From the NCBI RefSeq assembly GCF_000317675.1, contig NC_019776.1, forward strand, positions 3,720,001-3,784,000: 64,000 nucleotides of DNA. Reading direction: 5' to 3'. The translations under genes were made by a program, and so were the position numbers. Each line of letters opens with the position of its first letter. Position 1 is the first letter of the stretch. A model generated the notes under the pieces. It saw nothing but the letters and a program-made list of their open reading frames with translations, was not told where the DNA came from and did not search any database. The stretch is from Cyanobacterium aponinum PCC 10605. Lineage in GTDB: Bacteria; Cyanobacteriota; Cyanobacteriia; Cyanobacteriales; Cyanobacteriaceae. Shown piece by piece: positions 23,450 through 32,337 of the stretch.

Positions 23450-23607
23450 CAAGAGACAAGCCCCTCTGTCTCTCTCCTTAAAAGAAACCCCCCTTTATCC
23501 CCCCTCGAGAGGGGTGAGAGCAAAAGTGTTTAACGAACCTCCTCTCGTCATTTCATCCCCCCATCTCCTCATCTCCCCATCTCCCAAGCTCTCAATTTTT
23601 CAATCTT
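23450..23607. other. Convergent spacer between guaA and cobH with C/T-rich repeats
   Basis: Contains CCCCCCTCGAGAGGGG, a hairpin-like palindrome, and AGCAAAAGTGTTTAA, which recurs at 31545-31560 after a similar TCTCGAGGGG. The C/T-rich tail (CATCTCCTCATCTCCC) is typical of this genome's spacers. No gene. Confidence 0.45.
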
Positions 23608-24249
23608 TTAGCTTCTAACTTTTGGATTTTTCATGGGCATAGTGGAATTTTTGGCTAACCATCCTAATTCTATTAGTCCCTGAAAAATTGCGATCGCAAC
23701 TGTTACCCCCCCCTTATAACTATCGAAACGAATATGAGAAACTCCAGATTTTTGTAACATTTTATTGATTATTTCTTTACGAGTAAAACCGGAAGGGGTT
23801 GCAATAATTAAACTGGGTTTTACTTGCACTGATTCGATTAAATCTAAAAGAGAAAAGAGAGAAACAGGATTTTCTCCAATAATATAAATAGCAGAAGGGT
23901 AATTTTTGCTTAATTTTTGCCATATTTTCGATTTTGTTGCTGTTACAGAAGCGGGTAAAGCAAAATCCTCTAAACAATAAACAGGATTCATAAATGTTTG
24001 CTGTAAAAAAGGAAGAACTCCTGCTTGTATAACTGGAGTATCTACCATAATTGGTACTCTTGTCTCTAAAGCGGCAAATCCATTGGATAAGGGATTATTC
24101 GCAAAATTAATGACCGAAGCATATTCTAAATCTCCCGTACTGAAAACCACTCTTTTGACAATTTCATATTCAGCAGGAGAAAAAACACTTTTATCGATTT
24201 CTCTATCAATTATAGAAAAGTTTTGTACTGTTAATAAGTTCCATTCCAT
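23608..24249 (-). CDS. cobH: Precorrin-8X/cobalt-precorrin-8 methylmutase
   Basis: Catalyses the methyl shift from C-11 to C-12 that yields hydrogenobyrinate or cobyrinate in cobalamin synthesis. 213 residues. Recognisable are IDREIDKSVFSPAEYEIVKR, STGDLEYASVINFA, VPIMVDTPVIQAGV and ATPSGF followed by the Lys/Arg-rich C-terminal part. It could equally be named cbiC; cyanobacterial members are annotated both ways. It stands alone, convergent with guaA; no other cobalamin genes are nearby. Confidence 0.88.
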   Translation of the reverse strand: MEWNLLTVQNFSIIDREIDKSVFSPAEYEIVKRVVFSTGDLEYASVINFANNPLSNGFAALETRVPIMVDTPVIQAGVLPFLQQTFMNPVYCLEDFALPASVTATKSKIWQKLSKNYPSAIYIIGENPVSLFSLLDLIESVQVKPSLIIATPSGFTRKEIINKMLQKSGVSHIRFDSYKGGVTVAIAIFQGLIELGWLAKNSTMPMKNPKVRS

Positions 24250-24340
24250 TACATTATTGGGAAGTTCAAAATATATATCTTAATTATGAATTGAAAATTA
24301 GTCGCTCCTTAATCTTCTAACACCTTATCTGAGTTCGGTG

Positions 24341-24473
24341 TTAAGTAGAGCCGATTAAATAAAAGAAAGTTTGTAGTTACCCCTTTAGGGGTTTTAAACG
24401 TTCTTAAAATAAGGGCTTCAGCCCTTACTACTAACTGAGCCTATTTTACGTTTAATTAAGTGGAGCTACTTAA
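24341..24473. repeat. MITE-like element with TTAAGTAG ends
   Basis: 23-base terminal inverted repeats, 18 of 23 matching: left TTAAGTAGAGCCGATTAAAT..., right reads TTAAGTAGCTCCACTTAATT on the other strand. Between them are hairpins CCCCTTTAGGGG and AAGGGCTTCAGCCCTT. No transposase. It sits between cobH and the diguanylate cyclase gene, next to a scrap of TGAGTTCGGTG from the main repeat family. Confidence 0.65.
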
Positions 24474-24505
24474 AAGTCATAGTTTAATTTACCCACGCCC
24501 TAAGT

Positions 24506-25939
24506 TTATAACAATAACTCCCCTAGCTGAGTTTGATTTTTGCCCGATTTTTTAGCAGAATATAAGGCATTATCGGCACTTTTAATTAGGGATTCTAATG
24601 AGACATCTTGAGTGGGAATAATCGTTGCGACACCTAAACTAAAAGTAATATAATTGCTAATTTTAGATTTTTCATGGGGAAGTTGTAAGGCTTCGATTTC
24701 TTGGCGAATATTTTCGGCAACATTAAATGCCCCTTGTTGAGGCGTATTAGGTAAAATAATTGCAAATTCTTCTCCACCATAACGAGCTAAAAAATCTGAT
24801 GTTCTTCTAACAATATTACTCATGGTTTTTGCTACTTCTATTAAGCATTTATCTCCTGCTTGATGTCCGTAAAAATCGTTATAGGGTTTAAAAAAATCTA
24901 TATCACAAATAATTAAGGATAAGGGTTGTTTTCCTCTACCGCATCTCTGCCACTCTTGTTTGAGGATTTTGTCAAAGGAATGACGGTTATAAACACCTGT
25001 TAAGCTGTCTATGGTGGCTAATTTACTTAATTTTAATTCTAGTTTTTTTCTTTCGGTAATATCTCTAACAGTGACGGAAAATCCATCTCCCAATTTTACA
25101 GCTATGCAATGAAACCATTTATGTTGTTTTTTATAATTGTATTCAATTTCTTTATCTAAAGATTTTCCTGTTTCTACTACTTTTATAAACTCAAAAAATA
25201 ATTCTGGTTTAATTTGATTGATAAACTTTTTAAATAATAATTTTCCTGTTAAATCCTCTGGTTGACGATTAAAAATTTGAGCGGTTATGGGGTTAACAAC
25301 TAAGCAACGAAAGTCTAAAATATTACCTGAAGCGGGATCTCTTACTGCTTCTAAAGCTGCGATCGCATCTAAGGAAGAATTAAGAATACTAGAGATAATA
25401 GCACGGGATTGATATAAAATAGCTTCTGCTTCTTTTCTTTGCCTGATTTCTTTTCTTAAGTGTTCTCTTTCTTTTTTTAGTTTTTCTTGCTCTTTTTCGA
25501 GTAATTTTTTTTGTTTTTGAATAGTTAATTGACTACCTATTCTCGCTAAAACTTCTTCTTCTTGAAATGGTTTAGTTATGTAGTCAATTCCACCGACTTC
25601 AAAGGCTTTAACTTTATCAAAAACATCACTTAAAGCACTAATAAAAATCACGGGAATATCCTTCGTAAGATTATCAGCTTTGAGCTTTCTACAAACTTCA
25701 TAGCCGTTAAGGTCAGGCATTAAAATATCCAGTAAAATTAAATCGGGAGGACTAGATTTAGCCGCTAGAATCGCACTTTCTCCGTCTGCTGCCTTTTTTA
25801 CCTTATAGTTTTTTATCTGCAACATTTGCGATAAGACTCTTAAATTAGCAGGTTGATCATCAACTATCAATATACTTTCTGTTAATTTTTCCTCGGAAGA
25901 TATTTCCACAGCACTCATAGGTGAAAAGAAGGGATCCAT
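24506..25939 (-). CDS. Response regulator diguanylate cyclase (REC-PAS-GGDEF)
   Basis: Predicted to make c-di-GMP from two GTP when phosphorylated. From the ATG at 25939 it has 477 residues. A receiver comes first (ILIVDDQPANLRVLSQML, LILLDILMPDLNGYEV, KPFQEEEV), then a coiled-coil (KKLLEKEQEKLKKEREHL), a PAS domain (about 185-305) and a GGDEF domain (DSLTGVYNRHSF, CDIDFFKPYND, YGGEEFAIILP). GGEEF is a catalytically competent variant, and an RTSD inhibitory I-site lies five residues before it. It starts 13 bases after the stop of the Amt-kinase fusion, so it is the likely output of that kinase. Confidence 0.93.
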   Translation of the reverse strand: MDPFFSPMSAVEISSEEKLTESILIVDDQPANLRVLSQMLQIKNYKVKKAADGESAILAAKSSPPDLILLDILMPDLNGYEVCRKLKADNLTKDIPVIFISALSDVFDKVKAFEVGGIDYITKPFQEEEVLARIGSQLTIQKQKKLLEKEQEKLKKEREHLRKEIRQRKEAEAILYQSRAIISSILNSSLDAIAALEAVRDPASGNILDFRCLVVNPITAQIFNRQPEDLTGKLLFKKFINQIKPELFFEFIKVVETGKSLDKEIEYNYKKQHKWFHCIAVKLGDGFSVTVRDITERKKLELKLSKLATIDSLTGVYNRHSFDKILKQEWQRCGRGKQPLSLIICDIDFFKPYNDFYGHQAGDKCLIEVAKTMSNIVRRTSDFLARYGGEEFAIILPNTPQQGAFNVAENIRQEIEALQLPHEKSKISNYITFSLGVATIIPTQDVSLESLIKSADNALYSAKKSGKNQTQLGELLL

Positions 25940-25952
25940 ATAAATCAGTTTA

Positions 25953-28751
25953 CTATATTTCTTCAATTAATTTTCTAATTTTGGCAAGTTGAAAGTTGTC
26001 CACAAGATGTTTTAATTTATCTGCGAGGATATTATTTTCGGGGGGAATTTTCCTGATTAATTCCAAAATTAAATCATCATCTAATTCCTTCGCCGCTTGA
26101 TATAATTTATCGAGCCATTTAGAAGGCATTATTTGCAAATCCTGTCTTGTCAAAGATTGATGCTTCTGTTCAAAAACATTCAATTCCGGTTCTTCCTCAT
26201 AAATATACTCAACTCCTAAATGCTTCCCGATAGCATCAAAGATAACGGATTCTCGAAAGGGTTTTCTGATAAAATCATCACACCCAGCGGATAAAATAAC
26301 GGCTTTTTCCTCTTCTAAAACACTAGCGGTTAAAGCAATAATCGCTGTAGCATTACCTTTTAATGTTCCTTTAATGTATTGGGTTGCCTCATAACCATCC
26401 ATCACAGGCATTCTCATATCCATCCAAATAAGATGGGGGTCCCATTCCTCCCAAATTGCGATCGCTTCTTGCCCGTTACAGGCTTCTTTCAATTCAAATC
26501 CGAGAGGCTGTAAGAGTTTTATTAATAGTAAACGATTAATGGGGCGATCGTCCACCACTAAAATACGATACCGAGGTTGCCCCGACTTTAAGGCTATCAC
26601 TCGTCTTGATTGACGGGGATTATGAGTTTGCACATCTCTTTCTGTGACGAGAGTGACAACTATTTCAAAACTAAAAATACTACCTTCTCCCAAAGTACTT
26701 TGAATCTCAATATCTCCGCCCATCAACTGTACAAACCTTCTACTTATGGGCAACCCTAAACCTGTACCCTCTTGAACATTTCTACCTACTTCTGTTTGTG
26801 TAAAAGCCTCAAATACTTTTGATAAATCTTCTTGGGCTATTCCTGCCCCTGTATCTTCTACTGCAAATTTGATATATCTTTGATTCTCCATTTCCAGAGT
26901 TTGGTTAGAGAGAGAAACTAAAATATTAACCCCTCCTTCCTCTGTAAACTTAATACCGTTATTGACTAGATTAATTAGCACCTGCCGTAATTTTGTCTCA
27001 TCTGTACACACAAAACGGGGTACATAAGTGTCAATTTCTAAATTTAACTGCAAACCCTTGTCTTCCGCCTTAAGTTGTAATAAATCCTCAATTTCTTCTA
27101 ATAAAGCGTGAAGATCGAAGTTTTTTTCATTCAAAGTCATTTTTCCGGCTTCAATCTTCGATAAATCAAGAACATTATTAATTAAATTCAACAAATAATT
27201 ACCGCTTCTTTGAATGATACTAATATTTTCTAATTGTTCAGGAGATAAAGTTTGCGATCGCATCATGATTTGAGAAAAGCCAAGAATCGCATTCATGGGG
27301 GTGCGCAACTCATGACTCATATTAGCTAAAAAGATACTTTTGGTTTTATTGGCAATTTCTGCTTTCTGCTTTGCTTCTGCTAACTCCCGATTACCTTCAT
27401 GTAACTTTAAAGTCGATTTTTCTAAAGAAGAAATTACTCGATTATAAAGAGTAGCGATGCGCCCCACTTCTGTAAAAGGTTCAACGGGTACTCTTAAACT
27501 AAGATCCTGAGTTTGTGCCTGTCGATCCATAATAGTTAATAACTCATAAATCTCCGTTTTCGCTCGATGTTCAGAAACATTTAAGCCCAACTCCTCATCC
27601 TCCACAGACACTCGTAAAGGAAAAATACGATTCAAATTCCACAAAATTAAGAAACTAATACCAAACGCCCAAACAAAGCAAATCACCGCCCCTAATAACT
27701 GTACCCAAAACTGTTGAAAAGGAGTTAACCCCGTACCTAATAACTCCGACTGTCCGAAAAAAGCTACGGCTAACACACCCCAAACACCACTACCACCATG
27801 CACCGCCACTGCATCCACCGCATCATCAATACGATAATGTTCCAACTTAGCCTTAATATTTAACATTAAAAAAGATCCGATCGCGCCTATAATTACCGCC
27901 TCCGCCGTTGATACTGCATGACAAGAAGCCGTAATAGAAACTAAACCTGCAACGGTTCCATTCATCAAAAACTCTACTTCGGGAATTTTATATTTATACC
28001 AACCAAAAGCACAACCGCAAATCATTCCCCCCACTCCTGCCATAAGAGTATTAACTAAAATTCTTGTTACCTCATTATTGAAAGCAAGAGTGCTTCCTCC
28101 ATTAAATCCAAACCAAGCAATCCATAATAACATTACCCCCAACACCGATAAAGGCAGATTTGATCCATTAATTTTATTTATCTTTCCTCCTTCTAAAAAT
28201 CTTCCTTGTCTTGAACCAATTACCAACAGTAGAGCAAAAGCAACCCAAGCACCGATACAGTGAACTACAGTGCATCCAGCAAAATCCACAAAACCCATAC
28301 GCCCTAACCAACCGGTAAAAGCATTGTTATCATAACTCAAACCATTCCATGCCCAATGTCCAAATACAGGATAAACTAATCCAGACACCAACGCCGCCAC
28401 CATAATATAAGAATTAAAGCGTAATCTTTCTGCCACAGCCCCTGAAACGATAGTGGTAGCAGTACTGCAAAACATTGCTTGAAAGAGAAAAAAAGCTCCT
28501 AATTTAAAATTATCCCCTACATCGAGAAAAAAATCTTGAGTACCGATTAACCCGCCCCTACTTAAGCCAAACATCACCCCATAACCAAACATCCAAAACA
28601 GCATTACGGAGATGCCAAAATCAGCTAAATTTTTAACTGCAACATTAATATTATTTTTGCTTCTGGTTAAACCCGACTCCAAACACATGAATCCGGGTTG
28701 CATTAAAAATACTAATCCAGCACAGATTAGAACCCATTGTAAATCATTCAT
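25953..28751 (-). CDS. Ammonium transporter-histidine kinase-receiver fusion
   Basis: A 932-residue fusion of an Amt/Rh channel to a hybrid kinase. Start ATG at 28751; a TTG 45 bases upstream is less likely. Residues 1-400 are the Amt fold with multiple membrane helices. Conserved pore residues are visible: VDFAGCTVVH (Asp and first twin His) and AVAVHGGSGVWG (second twin His). A linker follows, then HisKA ([16 protein letters not shown]), HATPase (NLVNNGIKFTEEG, DTGAGI, EGTGLGLPISRRF), a receiver (ILVVDDRPINR, WMDMRMPVMDGYEA) and a helical tail without an obvious HPt histidine. Related Amt-sensor kinases are known from other bacteria. It probably senses external ammonium and signals to the diguanylate cyclase downstream. 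Confidence 0.93.
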   Translation of the reverse strand: MNDLQWVLICAGLVFLMQPGFMCLESGLTRSKNNINVAVKNLADFGISVMLFWMFGYGVMFGLSRGGLIGTQDFFLDVGDNFKLGAFFLFQAMFCSTATTIVSGAVAERLRFNSYIMVAALVSGLVYPVFGHWAWNGLSYDNNAFTGWLGRMGFVDFAGCTVVHCIGAWVAFALLLVIGSRQGRFLEGGKINKINGSNLPLSVLGVMLLWIAWFGFNGGSTLAFNNEVTRILVNTLMAGVGGMICGCAFGWYKYKIPEVEFLMNGTVAGLVSITASCHAVSTAEAVIIGAIGSFLMLNIKAKLEHYRIDDAVDAVAVHGGSGVWGVLAVAFFGQSELLGTGLTPFQQFWVQLLGAVICFVWAFGISFLILWNLNRIFPLRVSVEDEELGLNVSEHRAKTEIYELLTIMDRQAQTQDLSLRVPVEPFTEVGRIATLYNRVISSLEKSTLKLHEGNRELAEAKQKAEIANKTKSIFLANMSHELRTPMNAILGFSQIMMRSQTLSPEQLENISIIQRSGNYLLNLINNVLDLSKIEAGKMTLNEKNFDLHALLEEIEDLLQLKAEDKGLQLNLEIDTYVPRFVCTDETKLRQVLINLVNNGIKFTEEGGVNILVSLSNQTLEMENQRYIKFAVEDTGAGIAQEDLSKVFEAFTQTEVGRNVQEGTGLGLPISRRFVQLMGGDIEIQSTLGEGSIFSFEIVVTLVTERDVQTHNPRQSRRVIALKSGQPRYRILVVDDRPINRLLLIKLLQPLGFELKEACNGQEAIAIWEEWDPHLIWMDMRMPVMDGYEATQYIKGTLKGNATAIIALTASVLEEEKAVILSAGCDDFIRKPFRESVIFDAIGKHLGVEYIYEEEPELNVFEQKHQSLTRQDLQIMPSKWLDKLYQAAKELDDDLILELIRKIPPENNILADKLKHLVDNFQLAKIRKLIEEI

Positions 28752-28878
28752 TGATATGACAATAATTTTTTCTCTTTGTTCAGAAGAATATAGCAAACTT
28801 GTTCAAAACATATCCAAATTCAAGAAAATTTCATTCCTCTTTGAACATTTTTGGAGTTGCTTAATTGTGACTAAAACA

Positions 28879-29125
28879 ATAAGGTTAGGTGTCAGGTGTT
28901 GAAGTATTAAGTATTAGAGGGATGAGGGGATGAGGGAGACGTAGGGGCGAATGGCCATTCGCCCGTACAGGGTTTCAGGTTTTAGAAGAAAGTAATGAGT
29001 AACGAGTAACGAGTAATTATCAACTACTCACTATTCACTATTTACCTTTGCCCCTTGCCCTTTTATTACCTATTGCCCTTTTCTCAATCATCCATAGATC
29101 AAAATTTATCCTGAATTCAGGGTAA
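28879..29125. repeat. TAACCT-family repeat abutting the tldE stop codon
   Basis: Carries AGGTTAGGTGTCAGGTG, the palindrome GGGGCGAATGGCCATTCGCC (28946-28965), GAGTAACGAGTAACGAG tandem units and CTTTGCCCCTTGCCC. It ends AATTCAGGGTAA directly against the stop codon of the TldE gene. The left terminal repeat is missing. The segment 28752-28878 is the probable Amt-kinase promoter region. Confidence 0.65.
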
Positions 29126-30424
29126 TTAGCTATCACTTACCACAGAGATATTATCCACAACTATGGAAGGAGTATAACAAGCACCACTCCAAACTATATC
29201 AGATGCGATCGCATTTACTTTTTGTAAACACTGATAAACATTACCCGCTAACATAGTATCTTTAATTCTGCCTTGAATTTTTCCATTATGAACCAAGTAA
29301 CCTAAATCAATATTGAAAGAAAAATCCCCGGAAATGTCCGCACCGCCTCCGAGAATCTGATCGACAATAATACCGTGATCCATATTTTTTACTATTTCTG
29401 GAAAAGACTTATTACCTTCACTAATCACTAAATTTACTAAATCAGGACTGGGATAAGCACCTAAACCCGTACGAAAACCATTACCTGTATTACTTATACC
29501 TAGTTTAGAAGCGGTTTTTTTATCAGTGTAAAAATTTTTTAAGACTCCTGCTTCTATTAAGGTTAAATTTTGAGTCATACTACCCTCATCATCAAAAGGG
29601 CAATCATAGGGTTTCAAATCTGGTTGTTGCTTTAAAGTTAAACAAGGAGAAATAACTACTTTTCCTAAAGACTCACTCCAAGGAGATGATTTATCAAGAA
29701 TATATTTTCCATTTAAGGCTTCGGTGACGGTATCCCAAAGAGTGACAACAGCATTAGGAGTGAATAAGACTGGAAATTTACCTGTTTTGACAGCAACGTT
29801 TTTTTCTGCCCATTCTAATCGTCTTAAAACTGATTCAATGATTCTACTTAAATCAATATGTCCATGGGAATATTCTCCATCATAAATGCCTAAAAAGTCT
29901 TCTTCTCTTACTAATTCCAATCCCACAGACGCACTTTGACTAATATCTTTTTGTTGACAGTATAATCCTTGAGTATTGATTAATGTTGTGGTTTCCCTTT
30001 CCCATTCCACATCCAAATTAACAATCGCTTCTGGATATAAATCTAAAATAGATGCGATCGCATCTCCTCCTTCTTTTATAATTTTTTTATCTTGATCAAC
30101 AAATCTTTTTGAGTTACCATCATCGTTAGAATAAATTAGGTTATTTGTACCATTTAAAAATATTTCTTCAGGATCATTCAAATCAGAAACAGCAAGGGCT
30201 TTTGCAATTAAATCATCAGCAGTAAACTCTCCATAAGCTAAAGCTAAACCCGGTTTATTATCTCTCCATAAACGTAAGGCAACCCCAGAAACTTGAGAAG
30301 ACTCAATTTGTTTTAAACGATTAGCAGAAAAACAAATCGGGCGAGAATAAGACTCAACTTGATAAACCTCTGCATTTTTAATTCCTTGTTTTTTAACTAA
30401 ATCTAGTAAGTTTTCTGGTTGCAT
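29126..30424 (-). CDS. TldD/PmbA family protein (TldE-like)
   Basis: 432 residues of the TldD/TldE superfamily, whose heterodimers degrade unfolded peptides and process some modified peptides. Landmarks are VSGVALRLWRDNKPGLALA, EYSHGHIDLSRI, NTGNGFRT and ILGGGADISGDFSFNIDLGY. The HExxxH metal motif of TldD is absent, so this is the TldE/PmbA-type subunit. No TldD partner is in the window. The stop codon adjoins a repeat element. Confidence 0.88.
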   Translation of the reverse strand: MQPENLLDLVKKQGIKNAEVYQVESYSRPICFSANRLKQIESSQVSGVALRLWRDNKPGLALAYGEFTADDLIAKALAVSDLNDPEEIFLNGTNNLIYSNDDGNSKRFVDQDKKIIKEGGDAIASILDLYPEAIVNLDVEWERETTTLINTQGLYCQQKDISQSASVGLELVREEDFLGIYDGEYSHGHIDLSRIIESVLRRLEWAEKNVAVKTGKFPVLFTPNAVVTLWDTVTEALNGKYILDKSSPWSESLGKVVISPCLTLKQQPDLKPYDCPFDDEGSMTQNLTLIEAGVLKNFYTDKKTASKLGISNTGNGFRTGLGAYPSPDLVNLVISEGNKSFPEIVKNMDHGIIVDQILGGGADISGDFSFNIDLGYLVHNGKIQGRIKDTMLAGNVYQCLQKVNAIASDIVWSGACYTPSIVVDNISVVSDS

Positions 30425-30475
30425 AAAATTATATAATTTGTTTTTTAAACTATAACGACTCTTTCTTAATTTTAA

Positions 30476-30660
30476 TAACCTCAGTTTGGTTTAAGAATAT
30501 CGGATAAGGGTAGGTATCAGGTTGCAGGTTGCAGGTTGCAGGTGTCAGGTTTAGGGGAGTAATGAGTAATGAGTAATTATCAACTATCAACTATTCACTA
30601 TTCACTAATTGCCCTTTTCGCCATCACTCATAGATAAAAATTTATCCCAAACTCAGGTTA
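30476..30660. repeat. Full-length TAACCT inverted-repeat element
   Basis: The clearest copy of the family: left TAACCTCAGTTTGG and right CCAAACTCAGGTTA are inverse at 13 of 14 positions. Inside are AATATCGGATAAGGG, four AGGTTGC/AGGTGTC heptads, AGTAATGAGTAATGAG and ATTGCCCTTTTCGCC. 185 bases, no ORF. It lies just upstream of the TldE gene start, on its promoter side. Confidence 0.85.
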
Positions 30661-30680
30661 ATTAACACTTTTCTTTTACG

Positions 30681-30835
30681 GTAGTTATGGCAAACTAATA
30701 GAAAATAACTTATATAAATCATCCTGTACAGGAGTTATAGCAAAATAAAAATTAAAAGTTTATCAATGATTATTAAATAATTCTCTTTTTCCTATCTAAA
30801 CTAATAATTTATATCTTCAAATTAATAGAGCCAAA
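30681..30835. repeat. Upstream copy of a duplicated segment flanking moaD
   Basis: Shares GTAGTTATG, then TAGCAAAATAAAAATTAAAAG with related TAGTTAAATAAAAACTAAAAG, and CTAATAATTTA with the segment at 31134-31290 beyond the gene. It forms the 5' leader of the moaD-like gene. Confidence 0.5.
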
Positions 30836-30837
30836 AA

Positions 30838-31107
30838 ATGAAAGAAAACAAACATAAAATAACAGTGATAGTCAAACTATTTGCCATCTACCAAGAAACC
30901 TATCAAAAAGAAGAAATCACCCTTAAATTAGAAAAAGAGATAACAGTTAAACAATTATTGCAAGACTTTATCGTACAAGAAAAACCAGAATTAAAACCTT
31001 GGGAAAATATCACCAGATTTGCAGTTAACCTACAATTTGTTGAACCTAATTTTATCTTAAATGATCAAGATGAAATAGCCTTAATTCCACCTGTTAGCGG
31101 AGGCTAA
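30838..31107 (+). CDS. moaD: MoaD/ThiS family sulfur carrier protein
   Basis: Small ubiquitin-like protein that carries sulfur as a C-terminal thiocarboxylate, probably as the small subunit of molybdopterin synthase. 89 residues with ITVIVKLFAIYQETYQKEEI, the ubiquitin-like core and the required Gly-Gly end (ALIPPVSGG; PPVSGG is typical of MoaD). No moaE or other moco genes are adjacent, so a role in another sulfur pathway remains possible. It is flanked by two copies of a duplicated non-coding segment. Confidence 0.85.
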   Translation: MKENKHKITVIVKLFAIYQETYQKEEITLKLEKEITVKQLLQDFIVQEKPELKPWENITRFAVNLQFVEPNFILNDQDEIALIPPVSGG

Positions 31108-31133
31108 AAATATTTCTCATTATTTCTCATACA

Positions 31134-31312
31134 GTAGTTATGATAAATTAAGAGAAACAGGACTTCTATAACGTTTATTGCATAGTGTTTATAGTTAAAT
31201 AAAAACTAAAAGTTTATAAATTATTATTTAATAATCCCCTATTGCCCATTGCCTCTTGCCTTTTGCCTACCCTAACTAATAATTTACATACTCAAAGTAA
31301 GTGATAGAACCA
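31134..31312. repeat. Downstream copy of the duplicated segment flanking moaD
   Basis: Direct repeat of 30681-30835 with substitutions and an inserted CCTATTGCCCATTGCCTCTT run (31238-31257). It suggests a tandem duplication that once included a second gene copy or only the leader. Confidence 0.45.
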
Positions 31313-31355
31313 CTATTATTTAATAACTTTCTTTTTCCTTTCTCCCCGTAAAAGA

Positions 31356-31531
31356 GCAGGGTTTTTTCATTCTCAAAAATGTCAATTTTTGAAACTAACA
31401 AATAGTAACAGATACAGGAGTTTTTAAGTATTAATTAATCAATTATTAAGAAAAAACGCTCCCCTCTACTGTGGGAGAGGGGTTGGGGGTGAGGGCAAGA
31501 TAATTTTGCCCTGACTTTTAAAAAACCCTGC
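31356..31531. repeat. MITE-like element with GCAGGGTTTTTT ends, copy 1
   Basis: Perfect 12-base terminal inverted repeats (GCAGGGTTTTTT ... AAAAAACCCTGC). The interior includes CTCCCCTCTACTGTGGGAGAGGGG and AGGGCAAGATAATTTTGCCCT, both strong hairpins. A near-identical inverted copy lies at 56294-56467. No coding capacity. The last 90 bases before the ParA gene (31532-31623) hold more heptad repeats. Confidence 0.8.
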
Positions 31532-31623
31532 TTCTCGAGGGGGGACAGCAAAAGTGTTTAATTAACACGCTTCCCCAACACCTTGACACCTGCAACCTGA
31601 AACCTGAAACCTATTTTAAACTC

Positions 31624-32214
31624 CTAACTCATAATCTCCTTGCCCACATCTCGATATTTCTTCCATGCCACTTTAGCGCGATCGTCGCTGTAGTCTTTTA
31701 CGGTTTTTCCGTGTTGTGAAGCCCTTTCAAAAGCGATTAAAAGGGGAATTTCTGTTTTGAATAGAGGCAAATTTTGTTCTTTTAAAAAATATTTCGCAGT
31801 TCTGCTGTTGCTAGTACGAGAATCTACTTTCGTCAAGAGAATTTTATAATTATTCACATTGTGTTTTTTCAGCATTTCTACTGCTTTGATAGTAGCATCG
31901 AGATCCAAATGATTGGGGGTGGTGGGAATAATCATCAAATCATTTCCCTTTGCTAAGTCCACAAAATCATCTTCTTCTGGTCCCCCTCTCATATCTGTGA
32001 CAATATGTTTATGAGTTGCCATAAAAGGGGCAGAACCAGCCTGAGAAGCCACTGTAAAAGGTAATTTTTCCTCCCTAGCCCACACTAAGGCAGAACGATT
32101 GCGATCAGCATCAACAAGTAGGGTTGGTTGATCTGTTTGTAAATAAGCGGCTAAATGAATGGCTGTTGTGGTTTTGCCAACACCACCTTTTAAAGATGCA
32201 ATAGCGATTAACAT
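31624..32214 (-). CDS. ParA/MinD-type partitioning ATPase
   Basis: 196-residue P-loop ATPase with deviant Walker A (ASLKGGVGKTTTAIHLAAYL), the VDADRNRSALVWA switch region and the ParA-type IVTDMRGG. This short, orphan ParA type often positions cellular cargo such as carboxysomes, chemoreceptor arrays or plasmids. No ParB or McdB-like partner gene is adjacent, so cargo is unknown. It stands alone on the minus strand. Confidence 0.9.
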   Translation of the reverse strand: MLIAIASLKGGVGKTTTAIHLAAYLQTDQPTLLVDADRNRSALVWAREEKLPFTVASQAGSAPFMATHKHIVTDMRGGPEEDDFVDLAKGNDLMIIPTTPNHLDLDATIKAVEMLKKHNVNNYKILLTKVDSRTSNSRTAKYFLKEQNLPLFKTEIPLLIAFERASQHGKTVKDYSDDRAKVAWKKYRDVGKEIMS

Positions 32215-32337
32215 AATTTTTTAATAGTATTTTGTATTTTATTAATTTAGGTTTGATATTAATAGTTTTTTAGGCTTAATTTTTTATTTTTTCAATCAGT
32301 TTAGGTAGATTTTATCTTAATTATTCACACTATTTCC

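Noticed and set aside
25940..25966. TTG start giving a 14-base overlap between the Amt-kinase fusion and the diguanylate cyclase
   Set aside because: An ATG at 25939 is a better start and removes the overlap; translational coupling remains possible.
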